Assembly (NCBI RefSeq): GCF_013137895.1
Contig: NZ_CP053538.1
Coordinates: 124,001 to 188,000 of the forward strand
Length of the DNA: 64,000 nt
From: Hymenobacter taeanensis
GTDB lineage: Bacteria; Bacteroidota; Bacteroidia; Cytophagales; Hymenobacteraceae
Direction: 5' to 3'
In this document: piece by piece, positions 35,535-44,038 of the stretch
Layout: the number at the start of each line of letters is the position of its first letter
Numbering within the stretch: position 1 is the first letter of the stretch
Notes under the pieces: generated by a model
Databases searched by the model: none
What the model was told of the DNA's origin: nothing
What the model saw: the letters and a program-made list of their open reading frames with translations, nothing else
Translations under genes and position numbers: made by a program

Positions 35535-36185
35535 ATGAAAGCATTCCTGTTTGATTTGAATGGCACCATGATTCACGACATGGATTATCACACCAGTGCC
35601 TGGCACCACATTCTCACTCATGAGCTAGGAAGCAGTTTGAGTTGGGAAGAGGTGAAGCCGCAGATGTATGGTAAGAACCAGGAAGTGCTGATGCGGCTAT
35701 TCGGGCCAGATAGATTCACGGTGCAGGAAATGGATGAGCTGGCCCTACGGAAAGAGCAGCGCTACCAGCAGGAATTTCGGCCGCACCTGGCGCTGCTCCC
35801 TGGCCTGCCGGAGTTTTTGGAGCGGGCCAGGCAGCAAGGCATTAACATGGCAATTGGCTCGGCAGCTATTCCGTTCAATATCAACTTCGTACTCGATACC
35901 CTGAATATCCGGCATTATTTCCAGGCCATCGTCAGTGCCGACGACGTAACGCGCAGTAAACCCCATCCTGAAACCTTTCTGCAGGCCGCCGAGCAGCTTG
36001 GGGTGCCGCCCAGCAATTGCCTGGTGTTTGAAGACGTGCCCAAAGGGGCCGAAGCAGCACTACACGCGGAAATGCAAGCAGTTATTCTCACTACCACGCA
36101 TGCAGCCGCGGAGTTTTCTCACTTGCCCAATATCCTGGGTTTTGCCCAAGACTTCACTGAACCCTTAATTCAGGGCCTTGTGTAG
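35535..36185 (+). CDS. HAD-family phosphatase/phosphomutase-like protein with a DxN motif I
   Basis: 216 residues with the fold of beta-phosphoglucomutase-like HAD enzymes. Motif I reads FDLNGTM, so the second Asp of the usual DxD, the general acid/base, is Asn. The rest is intact: cap domain (about 15-85), motif II GSAA near residue 113, motif III Lys in RSKPHPETFLQAA and motif IV FEDVPKGAEAA. An Asn here should weaken ordinary phosphatase or mutase turnover, although I believe this variant recurs in Bacteroidetes. Substrate unknown. A -7 element lies about 100 bases upstream. Confidence 0.85.
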   Translation: MKAFLFDLNGTMIHDMDYHTSAWHHILTHELGSSLSWEEVKPQMYGKNQEVLMRLFGPDRFTVQEMDELALRKEQRYQQEFRPHLALLPGLPEFLERARQQGINMAIGSAAIPFNINFVLDTLNIRHYFQAIVSADDVTRSKPHPETFLQAAEQLGVPPSNCLVFEDVPKGAEAALHAEMQAVILTTTHAAAEFSHLPNILGFAQDFTEPLIQGLV

Positions 36186-36279
36186 CTGCGCCTGCATCCT
36201 GCCTTAGTGTAACTGGCTTACTTAGTTTACCTCATTCGGGGCCATGCAACGCCCAAGTACTGTATGCTGTTGATACACA

Positions 36280-36326
36280 AAAGTCCGTTTGCTGGCTGCA
36301 CATACGGCGGCTAGCAAACGGACTTT
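36280..36326. terminator. Hairpin between convergent genes
   Basis: AAAGTCCGTTTGCT at 36280 pairs perfectly with AGCAAACGGACTTT ending at 36326. It lies between genes ending at 36185 (+) and 36364 (-). T-rich tails are short. Confidence 0.65.
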
Positions 36327-36363
36327 CCAGTAAGTGGCCCGCCACAGCGGCTAGGCCACTCTG

Positions 36364-36600
36364 TTATTGGTTGCGCCGAGCTTCGCGCTCAGCTTTTTTC
36401 TCATCGCGGTGTTTGCCAATGGCTCTGCCACCTACGGCACCTGCTGCGCCGCCAATAATAGCCCCGGGCGTACCCCCAATGGCTCCGCCTACTACGGCCC
36501 CGCCAGCCCCGCCAACCACCGTACCGGTTCCTTTGCTGGTGCTGCAATCAGTGAATAAGAAGCAGGCCGCAGCCACGAAAGCAAAACGTAAATTTCTCAT
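36364..36600 (-). CDS. Glycine-zipper small lipoprotein-like protein
   Basis: 78 residues. A signal segment ends at a cysteine (FLFTDCSTSKG), compatible with a lipoprotein. The middle is a glycine zipper (GGAGGAVVGGAIGGTPGAII), which packs as a membrane helix hairpin, and the end is highly charged (KHRDEKKAEREARRNQ). Such proteins are small envelope components, some stress-induced. No operon partner. Confidence 0.75.
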   Translation of the reverse strand: MRNLRFAFVAAACFLFTDCSTSKGTGTVVGGAGGAVVGGAIGGTPGAIIGGAAGAVGGRAIGKHRDEKKAEREARRNQ

Positions 36601-36840
36601 CTGCTTAAAATTTTATAGCTCAACATATGTGCTTGCCAATCAATTAGCGGCACTAGCTGATAGAACGATAGTCACATTTTTTAGTTATTAAACATTAAAA
36701 ATGCATTCACGGCTAAGTAGAAAAACTCGTCAGCCGCTGCCAAGTGCCCAGCACTCGCTCTCTCCGTTTCTATCCCATAACTATTTTCCTATTCAGCGCT
36801 TGTTACTGTTCGTTTTATCAGGCACAAACCACTTTACGCT

Positions 36841-37719
36841 ATGACTACTACCGGCCGCCGCATTTTTCAAATAATTGATGGCAACAAGAAATTTGTGGGA
36901 GATGGCTTCGACGTAACCAGCCCCATGCCGGGGCCGCGAATCCGTCAGCTTAGCCCCTATCTGCTCATCGACCATACCGGTCCCATGGCCGTGGCGCCCA
37001 CCAACTCCCCCTTGGGCACGCCGCCCCACCCTCACCGCGGCTTTGAGACGGTGACGGTGGTGTATGAGGGCTACCTCGCCCACCGCGACACCGCCGGCCA
37101 CACGGGAGCCCTCGGTCCCAGCGATGTGCAGTGGATGACGGCCGGCGCGGGCCTGCTGCACGAGGAGCGCCACGAGAAGGAGTTTGCTAAGCGCGGCGGC
37201 ACCCTGGAGCTACTACAACTCTGGGTAAACGTGCCTAAAAAGGATAAGCTGGCTCCACCGCGCTATCAGAACATTGAGGGTACTTCCATTCCGGCCATAG
37301 CCACCCCCGATGGCCTCGGCCAGATCAGGGTTATTGCGGGCACGTACGAGGGCACCACCGGCCCCGCCGAAACCTTCTCGCCCATTACCCTGCTTGATGT
37401 GCACCTGCAGCAAGGCAACCAGACCACCCTGCACCTGCCCGCCGACTACAACGTGGGCATTTACGTGGTGAAGGGCGACATTCTGCTGCACAGCGACCGG
37501 GCCGCTACCACTAAGCAGCTGGTGGTATTTGGCTGGGATGCTCCCGATATTCACCTGACAGCCACCACCGACGCTGTGCTGCTGGTGCTGGCCGGTGCCC
37601 CCATTGAGGAGCCCCTGGCCACTTACGGTCCCTTTGTGATGAATACCAACCAGGAGCTGGTGCAGGCCATTACCGACTTTGAGAGCGGCGGCATGGGCAC
37701 CTTCCCGGAAGACGAGTGA
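36841..37719 (+). CDS. Pirin-family protein
   Basis: 292 residues, bicupin. The N-terminal cupin has the pirin signature with metal ligands H63 and H65 in PHPHRGFETVTVV and H107 and E109 in GAGLLHEERH. The second cupin (about 170-285) lacks them, as usual. Bacterial pirins have been reported as quercetin 2,3-dioxygenases or as regulators of metabolism; which applies here cannot be told. A strong terminator follows at 37898. Confidence 0.92.
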   Translation: MTTTGRRIFQIIDGNKKFVGDGFDVTSPMPGPRIRQLSPYLLIDHTGPMAVAPTNSPLGTPPHPHRGFETVTVVYEGYLAHRDTAGHTGALGPSDVQWMTAGAGLLHEERHEKEFAKRGGTLELLQLWVNVPKKDKLAPPRYQNIEGTSIPAIATPDGLGQIRVIAGTYEGTTGPAETFSPITLLDVHLQQGNQTTLHLPADYNVGIYVVKGDILLHSDRAATTKQLVVFGWDAPDIHLTATTDAVLLVLAGAPIEEPLATYGPFVMNTNQELVQAITDFESGGMGTFPEDE

Positions 37720-37897
37720 GTGTCAATATAGCCCATATCTTCACCCTAGTACATTAACTTGTGTAGGCAAAGGATCTGCTCATGTTGAAACGACTGGCCT
37801 AGGACGGCTCACGCTTATGCAGGAGGATGCTGAAAAAGCCTAGCTCCGGCAAAGCAGTTCCAGCCGTGCTGATTGGCCTACGTCAACAGTAAAACTA

Positions 37898-37941
37898 CAA
37901 AAGCGGCCCTTCCATGCAGTTGCTTGGGAGGGCCGCTTTTG
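37898..37941. terminator. Rho-independent terminator of the pirin gene
   Basis: CAAAAGCGGCCCT and AGGGCCGCTTTTG form a 13-bp perfect stem, with T-rich sequence following on the plus strand. Confidence 0.8.
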
Positions 37942-37968
37942 TTTGTACTCTTCGAATCAGCAGCTGTT

Positions 37969-38010
37969 CAACAAGGCGGTTATGCTTAGTTCTACCTGAC
38001 CGCCTTGTTG
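37969..38010. terminator. Hairpin downstream of the 38027-38218 gene
   Basis: CAACAAGGCGGT and ACCGCCTTGTTG are perfect complements around an 18-base loop, placed just past the stop of the minus-strand small gene. Confidence 0.6.
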
Positions 38011-38026
38011 GTTAGTAGCCTATTGC

Positions 38027-38218
38027 TTAGTCGTTATTTCCGGTTGCGCCTTCGTCGGTGAAGTCGTTTTCGGTGCTGGGGCTCGATTGCGTTGATTCAG
38101 CTACTTCGTTGGTCAGCTCCACATCTACTTGAGGCTGTTTGCCGTTTTGGCCAGCCTGCCCAGATTGGTTTTGTGAGTTATTAGAGTCGTTGTTTTGTGG
38201 TGCGGGTTGGTTGCTCAT
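38027..38218 (-). CDS. Small acidic Asn/Gln/Ser-rich low-complexity protein
   Basis: 63 residues from the ATG at 38218; upstream in-frame codons do not look coding. Residues 5-30 are almost only Asn, Gln, Ser, Gly and Pro, and the rest is acidic (VDVELTNEVAESTQ, TENDFTDEGATGNND). It is probably disordered. No family is recognised. A hairpin directly downstream and an isolated position support a real short transcript, but expression is not shown. Confidence 0.5.
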   Translation of the reverse strand: MSNQPAPQNNDSNNSQNQSGQAGQNGKQPQVDVELTNEVAESTQSSPSTENDFTDEGATGNND

Positions 38219-38474
38219 GTTGAAAGAATTCAGATGATAGGAAAGAAACGCAGGGGGTGCTACCTGTTCATGTTGCCCGAGATTCACCGTTGTACCAGCG
38301 GTAAAACGATGAGTTGTATGACAACACACAAACAGCTGAACCAGTAAGTACTAGTGCTCTTTGTACGCATTTCGCCCCGAGACAGATAGCCTCCTGCTTT
38401 CTTTTATGGCATAGTACAACTTCCTGCCCTGGTTACTTGCCGGCCTGCAGTGGTCTGGCTCTATTCCCCTCCTT

Positions 38475-39296
38475 ATGCTTACGCGCCTTATCCCTTCCAG
38501 CCAACAGCCGCTGCCAGCCATTGGGCTAGGAACCTGGCAAACCTTTGATGCTCAAAGCAAAACTGCCTACCCGCCACTTCAGCAAACCCTGGAAGTTCTG
38601 CATGCCGGCGGTGGCAGCGTCATTGATTCTTCGCCCATGTATGGCCGGGCCGAGGAAGTAGTAGGTGACCTGACCGCTGACCTTGACAGCCGCAACAGCT
38701 TCTTCTACGCCACAAAAGTCTGGACGCAGGGCCGCGAGGCGGGCATCCGGCAGATGGAGAATTCCCTGCGCAAGCTCCGCCGCACTTCGCTGGATCTGAT
38801 GCAGATTCATAACCTCGTTGACTGGCAGGTACATCTCCAAACGCTACGGGAGTGGCAAGCGGTGGGCAAAATCCGCTACATCGGCATCACGCACTACACC
38901 GATGGTATGCATGAGCAGTTGGAGCGGGTCTTCTCCCAGGAGCGCGTCGATTTCGTGCAGTTCAACTACTCCATCCTCGACCGCCACGCCGAAAAACGGC
39001 TGTTACCTGCCGCCGCTGACCGAGGAGTGGCCACGCTCATTAACCGGCCATTTGGCGAGGGCAGCCTGCTGGCCCGCGTACACCGGCATACTTTACCAGC
39101 CTGGGCCACGGAGTTGGGCATTACCAGCTGGGCGCAATTCCTACTTAAGTTCCTTTTATCTCACCCGGCCGTTACCTGCGTAATTCCTGGCACCAGCAAC
39201 CCCAAACACCTCCAGGACAACCTGCGCGCCACCGAAGGCCCAATGCCCGATGCAGCCACCCGTGAGAAAATGGCAGCCTACGTGCGGCAGCTCTAG
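38475..39296 (+). CDS. Aldo/keto reductase
   Basis: 273 residues, (beta/alpha)8 barrel. The catalytic tetrad can be followed: Asp in GSVIDSSPMYGRAEEVVG with Tyr at PMYG, Lys in FFYATKVW, and His in LMQIHNLVDW. The C-terminal NADPH region is CVIPGTSNPKHLQDNL. No signal peptide, though the start LTRLIPSS is followed by a QPLPAIGLGTW strand. The TAG stop lies within CTAGGCC. It precedes a Gfo/Idh/MocA oxidoreductase by 73 bases. Confidence 0.88.
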   Translation: MLTRLIPSSQQPLPAIGLGTWQTFDAQSKTAYPPLQQTLEVLHAGGGSVIDSSPMYGRAEEVVGDLTADLDSRNSFFYATKVWTQGREAGIRQMENSLRKLRRTSLDLMQIHNLVDWQVHLQTLREWQAVGKIRYIGITHYTDGMHEQLERVFSQERVDFVQFNYSILDRHAEKRLLPAAADRGVATLINRPFGEGSLLARVHRHTLPAWATELGITSWAQFLLKFLLSHPAVTCVIPGTSNPKHLQDNLRATEGPMPDAATREKMAAYVRQL

Positions 39297-39369
39297 GCCA
39301 CTTAACTCGCTCAATATGTAACCTACAGCCCATGAGCGCGGTACGCCTGATAAAACCCAGCAGTGCACT

Positions 39370-40572
39370 ATGAAATCATACAACCAGTTTTCGGCCGCTT
39401 CCCGTCGGGAGTTTATGCGGACTTTATCCCTAGGCCTGGGTGCTACCCTGGTCGGCACCTCGACTATCGGGGGGCCGTTGTCGTGGCTGGAGGAAAGCAG
39501 CTACGGGCCGGCTACGCTGGATGCACTGCAAAGCAGGAAGCAGTTGGGCGTGGCGCTGGTAGGCCTAGGCAAGTATAGCACCGGGCAGCTGGCACCCGCG
39601 CTGCAGCAAACCAGGCTCTGCAAGCTGGCCGGTATTGTGACGGGTACAACCAGCAAAGCGGCGCAGTGGAAAAAGCAATACACTATCCCCGACAAGAACA
39701 TCTACGACTACAAGACTTTCGACCGAATTGCCGACAACCCCGACATTGATATTATCTATATTGTGCTGCCCGTAGGCCTGCATGCCGAGTATGTGGAGCG
39801 GGCCGCGCGGGCCGGTAAGCACGTCATCTGCGAGAAGCCCATGGCCCCTACCGCCGAGGAGTGCCGCCGCATGATTGCGGCCATGCAGAAATCGGGGAAG
39901 AAATTTAGCATTGGATACCGCCTGCATTTCGAGCCCCACCACCAGGAAATGATGCGGCTGGGCCAGCAACAGGCCTACGGACCCATTACCAAGCTTACAT
40001 CCGACAACGGCTTCCGGTTTGGCAACGACACACCCTGGCGCGTGGATAAGGAGCTGGCCGGTGGTGGGCCGCTCATGGACATGGGCATTTACTGCGTGCA
40101 GGGCGTGATTTACACCAAAGGCCAGCTGCCCGTATCTGTTACGGCTAAGCTGGCGCCTAACCCCGACCCCAAGGGGTTGTTCAAGGAGGTGGAGGCCGGC
40201 GTGAACTGGCAAATGCAGTTTGCCGATGGTGCCGTGGCCGACTGCCGCACCAGCTACGCCGAGAACATGAACAGCCTCCTGCGGGCCGAATCTAGCAGGG
40301 GCTTCCTGGAGCTGCAGCCCGCCTTTGGGTACGGCGGCATCAACGGCCGCACCAGCAAAGGCCCCATGAACCTGCCCAACGTACCGCAGCAAGCCCGCCA
40401 GATGGACGACTTCGCCGACTGCATACTGAACAACAAACCTACCCGCGTGCCCGGCGAAATGGGCCTGCGCGACGTGCAGATTCTGCAAGCCATCTACCGC
40501 GCCGCCGAAACCGGCCAAAAGGTCTCTACCAAGGATATTCAGCAGGTTCTCGACAAAACTAACTCCCGCTAG
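39370..40572 (+). CDS. Tat-exported Gfo/Idh/MocA-family oxidoreductase
   Basis: 400 residues. The N-terminus carries a twin-arginine motif (ASRREFMRTLSLGLG), so the enzyme is exported folded with its NAD(P). The Rossmann start is GVALVGLGKYSTGQLAPAL, followed by the family EKP motif in HVICEKPMAP and YRLHFEPHHQEM. Similar to glucose-fructose oxidoreductase, whose periplasmic members hold NADP tightly. It is convergent with a GH43 lipoprotein gene, so both may act on plant or algal sugars. The stop lies in CTAGGCC. Confidence 0.9.
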   Translation: MKSYNQFSAASRREFMRTLSLGLGATLVGTSTIGGPLSWLEESSYGPATLDALQSRKQLGVALVGLGKYSTGQLAPALQQTRLCKLAGIVTGTTSKAAQWKKQYTIPDKNIYDYKTFDRIADNPDIDIIYIVLPVGLHAEYVERAARAGKHVICEKPMAPTAEECRRMIAAMQKSGKKFSIGYRLHFEPHHQEMMRLGQQQAYGPITKLTSDNGFRFGNDTPWRVDKELAGGGPLMDMGIYCVQGVIYTKGQLPVSVTAKLAPNPDPKGLFKEVEAGVNWQMQFADGAVADCRTSYAENMNSLLRAESSRGFLELQPAFGYGGINGRTSKGPMNLPNVPQQARQMDDFADCILNNKPTRVPGEMGLRDVQILQAIYRAAETGQKVSTKDIQQVLDKTNSR

Positions 40573-40592
40573 GCCAGTACCCCATTCCCCTA

Positions 40593-40640
40593 AAAACAAC
40601 AAGCCCGGATCTGCATGGCAGGTCCGGGCTTGTTGTTTTT
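40593..40640. terminator. Bidirectional rho-independent terminator
   Basis: AACAACAAGCCCGGA and its complement make a long stem flanked by A and T runs, between genes ending at 40572 (+) and 40657 (-). Confidence 0.85.
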
Positions 40641-40656
40641 TGGTACGCTAGGCCAC

Positions 40657-41772
40657 TTAGGGATTGAGGGTCTCGAAACCGCCGTCGGGTTTACGCTTCA
40701 GTTCCGTCACTTTCACGTTGCGGAGCCAGGTTTTGTTGGAGAGCTCCGTGTCGTGGTAGAAGAGGTACCACTTGCCGTCCTTCTCGATGATGGAGTGGTG
40801 CGTTGTCCAGCCCTGCACGGGGTTCATCAGCACGCCCTGGTAGGTGAAGGGGCCGTAGGGCGAGTCGCCGGTGGCGTACACCAGCAGGTGGGTGTCGCCG
40901 GTGGAGTACGAGAAGTAGTACTTGCCGTTGTACTTGTGCATCCAGCCGCCCTCGAAGAAGCGGTGCGTGTTATCGCCCGACAGGAAGGGCTTGCCATCCT
41001 GGCCTAGAATCTGCACTTCTTTTACCGGCTCATCGAAGCGCAACATATCGGAGTTCAGGCGGGCCATTTTCGGACCGAGGGCCGTTTCCTTAGCGCCAGG
41101 CTCCTGCATTTTGGGGTCACTGGCGTCGTACTTGCCAGAGCGCCAGCGCTGAAGTTGTCCGCCCCAAATACCGCCCATGTACATGTAGGTTTTGCCGTCG
41201 GTGTCAGTAAATACGGCGGGGTCAATGCTGAGGCTGCCTTCAATCGGCTTGGGCTCGGCTTTGAAGGGACCCGTGGGCGACTTGCTGGTGGCTACCCCAA
41301 TCCGGAAAACGTCCTGCTTATCCTTCACGGGGAAATACAGGTAGTACGTGCCATTCTTGAAGGCGGCATCGGGCGCCCACATCTGGCGGCCGGCCCACGG
41401 CACATCCTTCACATCAAGGGCTACCCCGTGGTCCGTGACCTTACCGCCGATGCTGTCCATGGACAGGATATGGTAGTCACGCATGGCGAAATGGTCGCCG
41501 TTGTCGTTTTCCGGCATCCCCGTCTCAATGTCGTGCGAGGGGTAAATGTAGATTTTGCCGTTAAATACGTGCGCCGAAGGATCAGCAGTGTAAATATCCT
41601 TGATCAGCGGCTCTGCTAGATACTTCTTCCCACCAGCGGAGTCACTAGTTGCGGTGGTGGCTTCAGGTGCCGCACCGCTGGCAGCGGTTTCGCTAGAGGA
41701 GTTACTCTGGCAGGCATTCAACAGAGACAGCGCGGCCAAGGCGGGAAGGGCCGGCTTCAGGAAGTGGGACAT
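40657..41772 (-). CDS. Glycoside hydrolase family 43 lipoprotein
   Basis: 371 residues. A lipoprotein signal (SLLNAC, Cys at 21) and a Ser/Thr/Ala-rich linker precede a five-bladed GH43 domain. The catalytic trio is visible: D64 in YTADPSAHVFNG as base, D184 in LSIDPAVFTD as pKa modulator and E274 in RFFEGGWMHK as acid. GH43 enzymes cleave arabinose, xylose or galactose linkages; this sequence most resembles xylosidase/arabinofuranosidase-type members. The palindrome at 41901, about 130 bases upstream, may be a LacI-type operator. Confidence 0.9.
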   Translation of the reverse strand: MSHFLKPALPALAALSLLNACQSNSSSETAASGAAPEATTATSDSAGGKKYLAEPLIKDIYTADPSAHVFNGKIYIYPSHDIETGMPENDNGDHFAMRDYHILSMDSIGGKVTDHGVALDVKDVPWAGRQMWAPDAAFKNGTYYLYFPVKDKQDVFRIGVATSKSPTGPFKAEPKPIEGSLSIDPAVFTDTDGKTYMYMGGIWGGQLQRWRSGKYDASDPKMQEPGAKETALGPKMARLNSDMLRFDEPVKEVQILGQDGKPFLSGDNTHRFFEGGWMHKYNGKYYFSYSTGDTHLLVYATGDSPYGPFTYQGVLMNPVQGWTTHHSIIEKDGKWYLFYHDTELSNKTWLRNVKVTELKRKPDGGFETLNP

Positions 41773-42156
41773 AGTGGGTGAATAGAGCGAATGATGAAAA
41801 GGCAGTACCCCCTATTGGTTGGCACTGCTACCATCAAATATAGAAACCTTCAATTGCCAGCAATCAGGCTAAAAAAAGCCTTGCTAGCAGATAAACTATC
41901 CAAACGTTTGTGATAGATAACCGGCAACGTTTCCGATAGCTATGCCTTGCTAAATGCCCAAATTTTTATCCTATACCTGTTTACACATAGTAGGTCCTGG
42001 AAGTACGTAACAAGTTCTCATTAGCAGGCATGCAAGACCAAAGCCAAGCATAAATTTTGACATTCCGCATCTAGCCAAACCTATAACTTAGCATAGTCAG
42101 CAAAAAGCCCCGACCGAAGCCGAGGCTTAATGTACTAACTACCCATGCACTAGTTA
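41773..42156. other. AT-rich intergenic region upstream of the GH43 gene
   Basis: Holds the palindrome CAAACGTTTG at 41901-41910 and a related CAACGTTTCC about 25 bases on. A weak hairpin near 42103-42128 (AAAGCCCCG.../AGGCTT) lies past the DUF4136 gene. No coding sequence is seen. Confidence 0.5.
41901..41910. promoter_or_regulatory. Candidate LacI-type operator
   Basis: CAAACGTTTG is a perfect palindrome with the AACGTT core typical of LacI-family sites, placed about 130 bases upstream of a sugar hydrolase gene. No LacI-type gene is in the window, so this is only a candidate. Confidence 0.35.
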
Positions 42157-42693
42157 CTACTGAGCAGGCACTGGGTACTTGGCAAACAGCTCTGCCGTGG
42201 CTTTGTCAATGCGTTTGGCTCGCTTATCGGAATTGGACGAGATGATGCTGGTAAGCGTGCCTTCCCACACCCGCTCATTGCGAGCGGCGTCTACCAGCTC
42301 AATAGAGGCCGTGCCCTCGGAGTAGCGGTTCACCACTACTTCCTCGCTTTGCCAGTGGTAGTTGCGCTGCCCAATGTAGCGGGGCGCATCCCGGATATTG
42401 GTTTGGCGGGTTTGCACCTTGTCTTGGGTAACCACGCCAATATTCACCCACAGATCAGGAGTGCTGGACTGACGGTAGCCCCGGCGCTCCAGCTCCTGCT
42501 TTACAGCCTCTTTGATTTCAGGTACACCCGTGATATACGTAGGCGCGGTGCCCTCAGTACGGGCCTGTACGTCCATGAAATTGTAGGTTTTGTACCCGGT
42601 AAACGTAACGCTAGGCTGCTGGTAAGTGATTTGCGTAGCGGGCGCGGCACAACTCGCTAAGGCCAGAGCCAGCAGATACAAAGATGCTTTCAT
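42157..42693 (-). CDS. DUF4136 lipoprotein
   Basis: 178 residues with a lipoprotein signal (ALALASCAAP, Cys at about 15). The mature part fits DUF4136: FTGYKTYNFMD at the start, IKEAVKQELERRGYRQ, PDLWVNIGVV in the middle and IELVDAARNERVWEGTL late, which is the family's pattern of YxTY, ELxxxGY and W-G blocks. Function is unknown. The gene is transcribed alone. Confidence 0.85.
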   Translation of the reverse strand: MKASLYLLALALASCAAPATQITYQQPSVTFTGYKTYNFMDVQARTEGTAPTYITGVPEIKEAVKQELERRGYRQSSTPDLWVNIGVVTQDKVQTRQTNIRDAPRYIGQRNYHWQSEEVVVNRYSEGTASIELVDAARNERVWEGTLTSIISSNSDKRAKRIDKATAELFAKYPVPAQ

Positions 42694-42771
42694 TGCAGTA
42701 GGAATAAAGACGTAAGGGGGAGGTTCTCGTCAGAAAACCTATTTCCTAAACGTAGTGCGAGTGCAGAAGGT

Positions 42772-42797
42772 GCCGGAGTGGCCTAGGCCACTCCGGC
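42772..42797. repeat. 26-bp perfect palindrome centred on GGCCTAGGCC
   Basis: GCCGGAGTGGCCT and its complement meet with no spacer, directly downstream of the aldo/keto reductase stop at 42805. It could fold as a hairpin in the transcript, but it lacks a T tail. It is the longest of the palindromes built on the dispersed GGCCTAGGCC core. Confidence 0.75.
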
Positions 42798-42804
42798 CAT
42801 TAAC

Positions 42805-43785
42805 TCAGGAGAACCCCAGCACCGGGTGCGGCTGATACAGCTCTTCCAGCCGCTTAATTTCTTCTCCAGAAAGCTTTACCTCTAGCGCAGCCACGGCATC
42901 TTCGAGGTGGCCAGGCTTGCTGGCTCCCACAATGGGCGCCGTAATTATGGGCTTCGACAGCATCCAGGCCAGGGCTATTTGCGCGTTGGGCAGGCCATAA
43001 GCTTCAGCAATTTCTGTTACCCGGTCGGCCACGGCAAAGTCATCGTCGCGGCCGTAGAGGCTCTTGCCGAAGGCATCGGTGCGAGCCCGCTCGGTTTCGT
43101 TGCGCTCCTTGGTCCGCTTACCGGTGAGCAGCCCACGTGCCAGCGGCGACCAAGGAATCACGCCAATTTCCTGATCCTGGCACAAGGGCAGCATCTCGCG
43201 CTCCTCCTCGCGGTACACCAGGTTGTAGTGCGGCTGCATGCTTACAAAGCGCGTCCAGTTGTGCTTATCGGCCAGATATAGGGCCTGCGCAAACTGCCAG
43301 GCGTACATGCTGCTGGCCCCAATGTAGCGAGCTTTGCCGGCTTTCACCACGTCGTGCAGGGCCTCCAGAGTTTCCTCAATGGGCGTATCGTAGTCCCAGC
43401 GGTGAATCTGGTAGAGGTCTACGTAATCGGTGCCCAGGCGCTTGAGGCTGGCATCAATGGCGCTCATAATGTGCTTGCGCGAAAGGCCCCGTTGGTTTGG
43501 CCCCGGCCCCATGGGGTTATACACTTTAGTAGCCAGCACTACCTCATCGCGCTGGGCAAAATCACGCAGGGCGCGGCCTACTACCTCCTCACTGGCGCCG
43601 TTAGAGTACACGTCGGCGGTGTCGAAGAAATTGATGCCCAGCTCCAGGGCCTTTTGAATAAAAGGGCGGCTCTGCTCTTCGTTCAGGGCCCAGGGCCAGC
43701 GGTCGGTGGGCGTGCCGTAGGTCATAGTGCCCAGGCATATTTTAGAAACCTTGAGGCCAGTGGCCCCTAAGCGGGTAAATTCCAT
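42805..43785 (-). CDS. Aldo/keto reductase
   Basis: 326 residues, AKR of the YajO/AKR-with-W type. Catalytic residues are in INFFDTADVYSNGASEEVVG (Asp, Tyr), EVVLATKVYNPMG (Lys) and VDLYQIHRWDYDTPIEET (His). VIPWSPLARGLLTGK and APIVGASKPGHLEDAV are the C-terminal cofactor region. Distinct from the shorter reductase at 38475 (326 against 273 residues). Single gene; the downstream palindrome may end its transcript. Confidence 0.92.
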   Translation of the reverse strand: MEFTRLGATGLKVSKICLGTMTYGTPTDRWPWALNEEQSRPFIQKALELGINFFDTADVYSNGASEEVVGRALRDFAQRDEVVLATKVYNPMGPGPNQRGLSRKHIMSAIDASLKRLGTDYVDLYQIHRWDYDTPIEETLEALHDVVKAGKARYIGASSMYAWQFAQALYLADKHNWTRFVSMQPHYNLVYREEEREMLPLCQDQEIGVIPWSPLARGLLTGKRTKERNETERARTDAFGKSLYGRDDDFAVADRVTEIAEAYGLPNAQIALAWMLSKPIITAPIVGASKPGHLEDAVAALEVKLSGEEIKRLEELYQPHPVLGFS

Positions 43786-44004
43786 GCGGATTACGATTGG
43801 TTTACGGAAAGCCGGCTACTTGCACCAGCTACTGGTTGGTTGGCTGTTATACGCCTGGGCGCCTTGTTCGCTCATGTAATTCTTGCCTGACTACGTCTAA
43901 CTTTTTGGCTATCCATCAAGCCACTTGTCTGCCGCCGGGCCCTGACTTTCTGCCTTTATTTATAAGGATTCTGCTTTGCTGATGCTTTCTGGAGCCATAG
44001 AGGC

Positions 44005-44012
44005 TACTTTTG
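44005..44012 (+). promoter_or_regulatory. -7 promoter element of the ElaA-type gene
   Basis: TACTTTTG is a perfect TAnnTTTG and predicts a leader of about 20-25 bases to the ATG at 44039, a normal layout. This helps choose 44039 over the earlier in-frame ATG at 43976. Confidence 0.6.
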
Positions 44013-44038
44013 CGCACCAGCTATTGTTTACGAGCCCC

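Larger units (their letters stand above)
37720..38026. other. Intergenic region between convergent genes with two terminators
   Basis: Contains a GGCCTAGG site near 37798 and the two hairpins listed separately at 37898-37941 and 37969-38010. No gene is seen. Confidence 0.6.
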
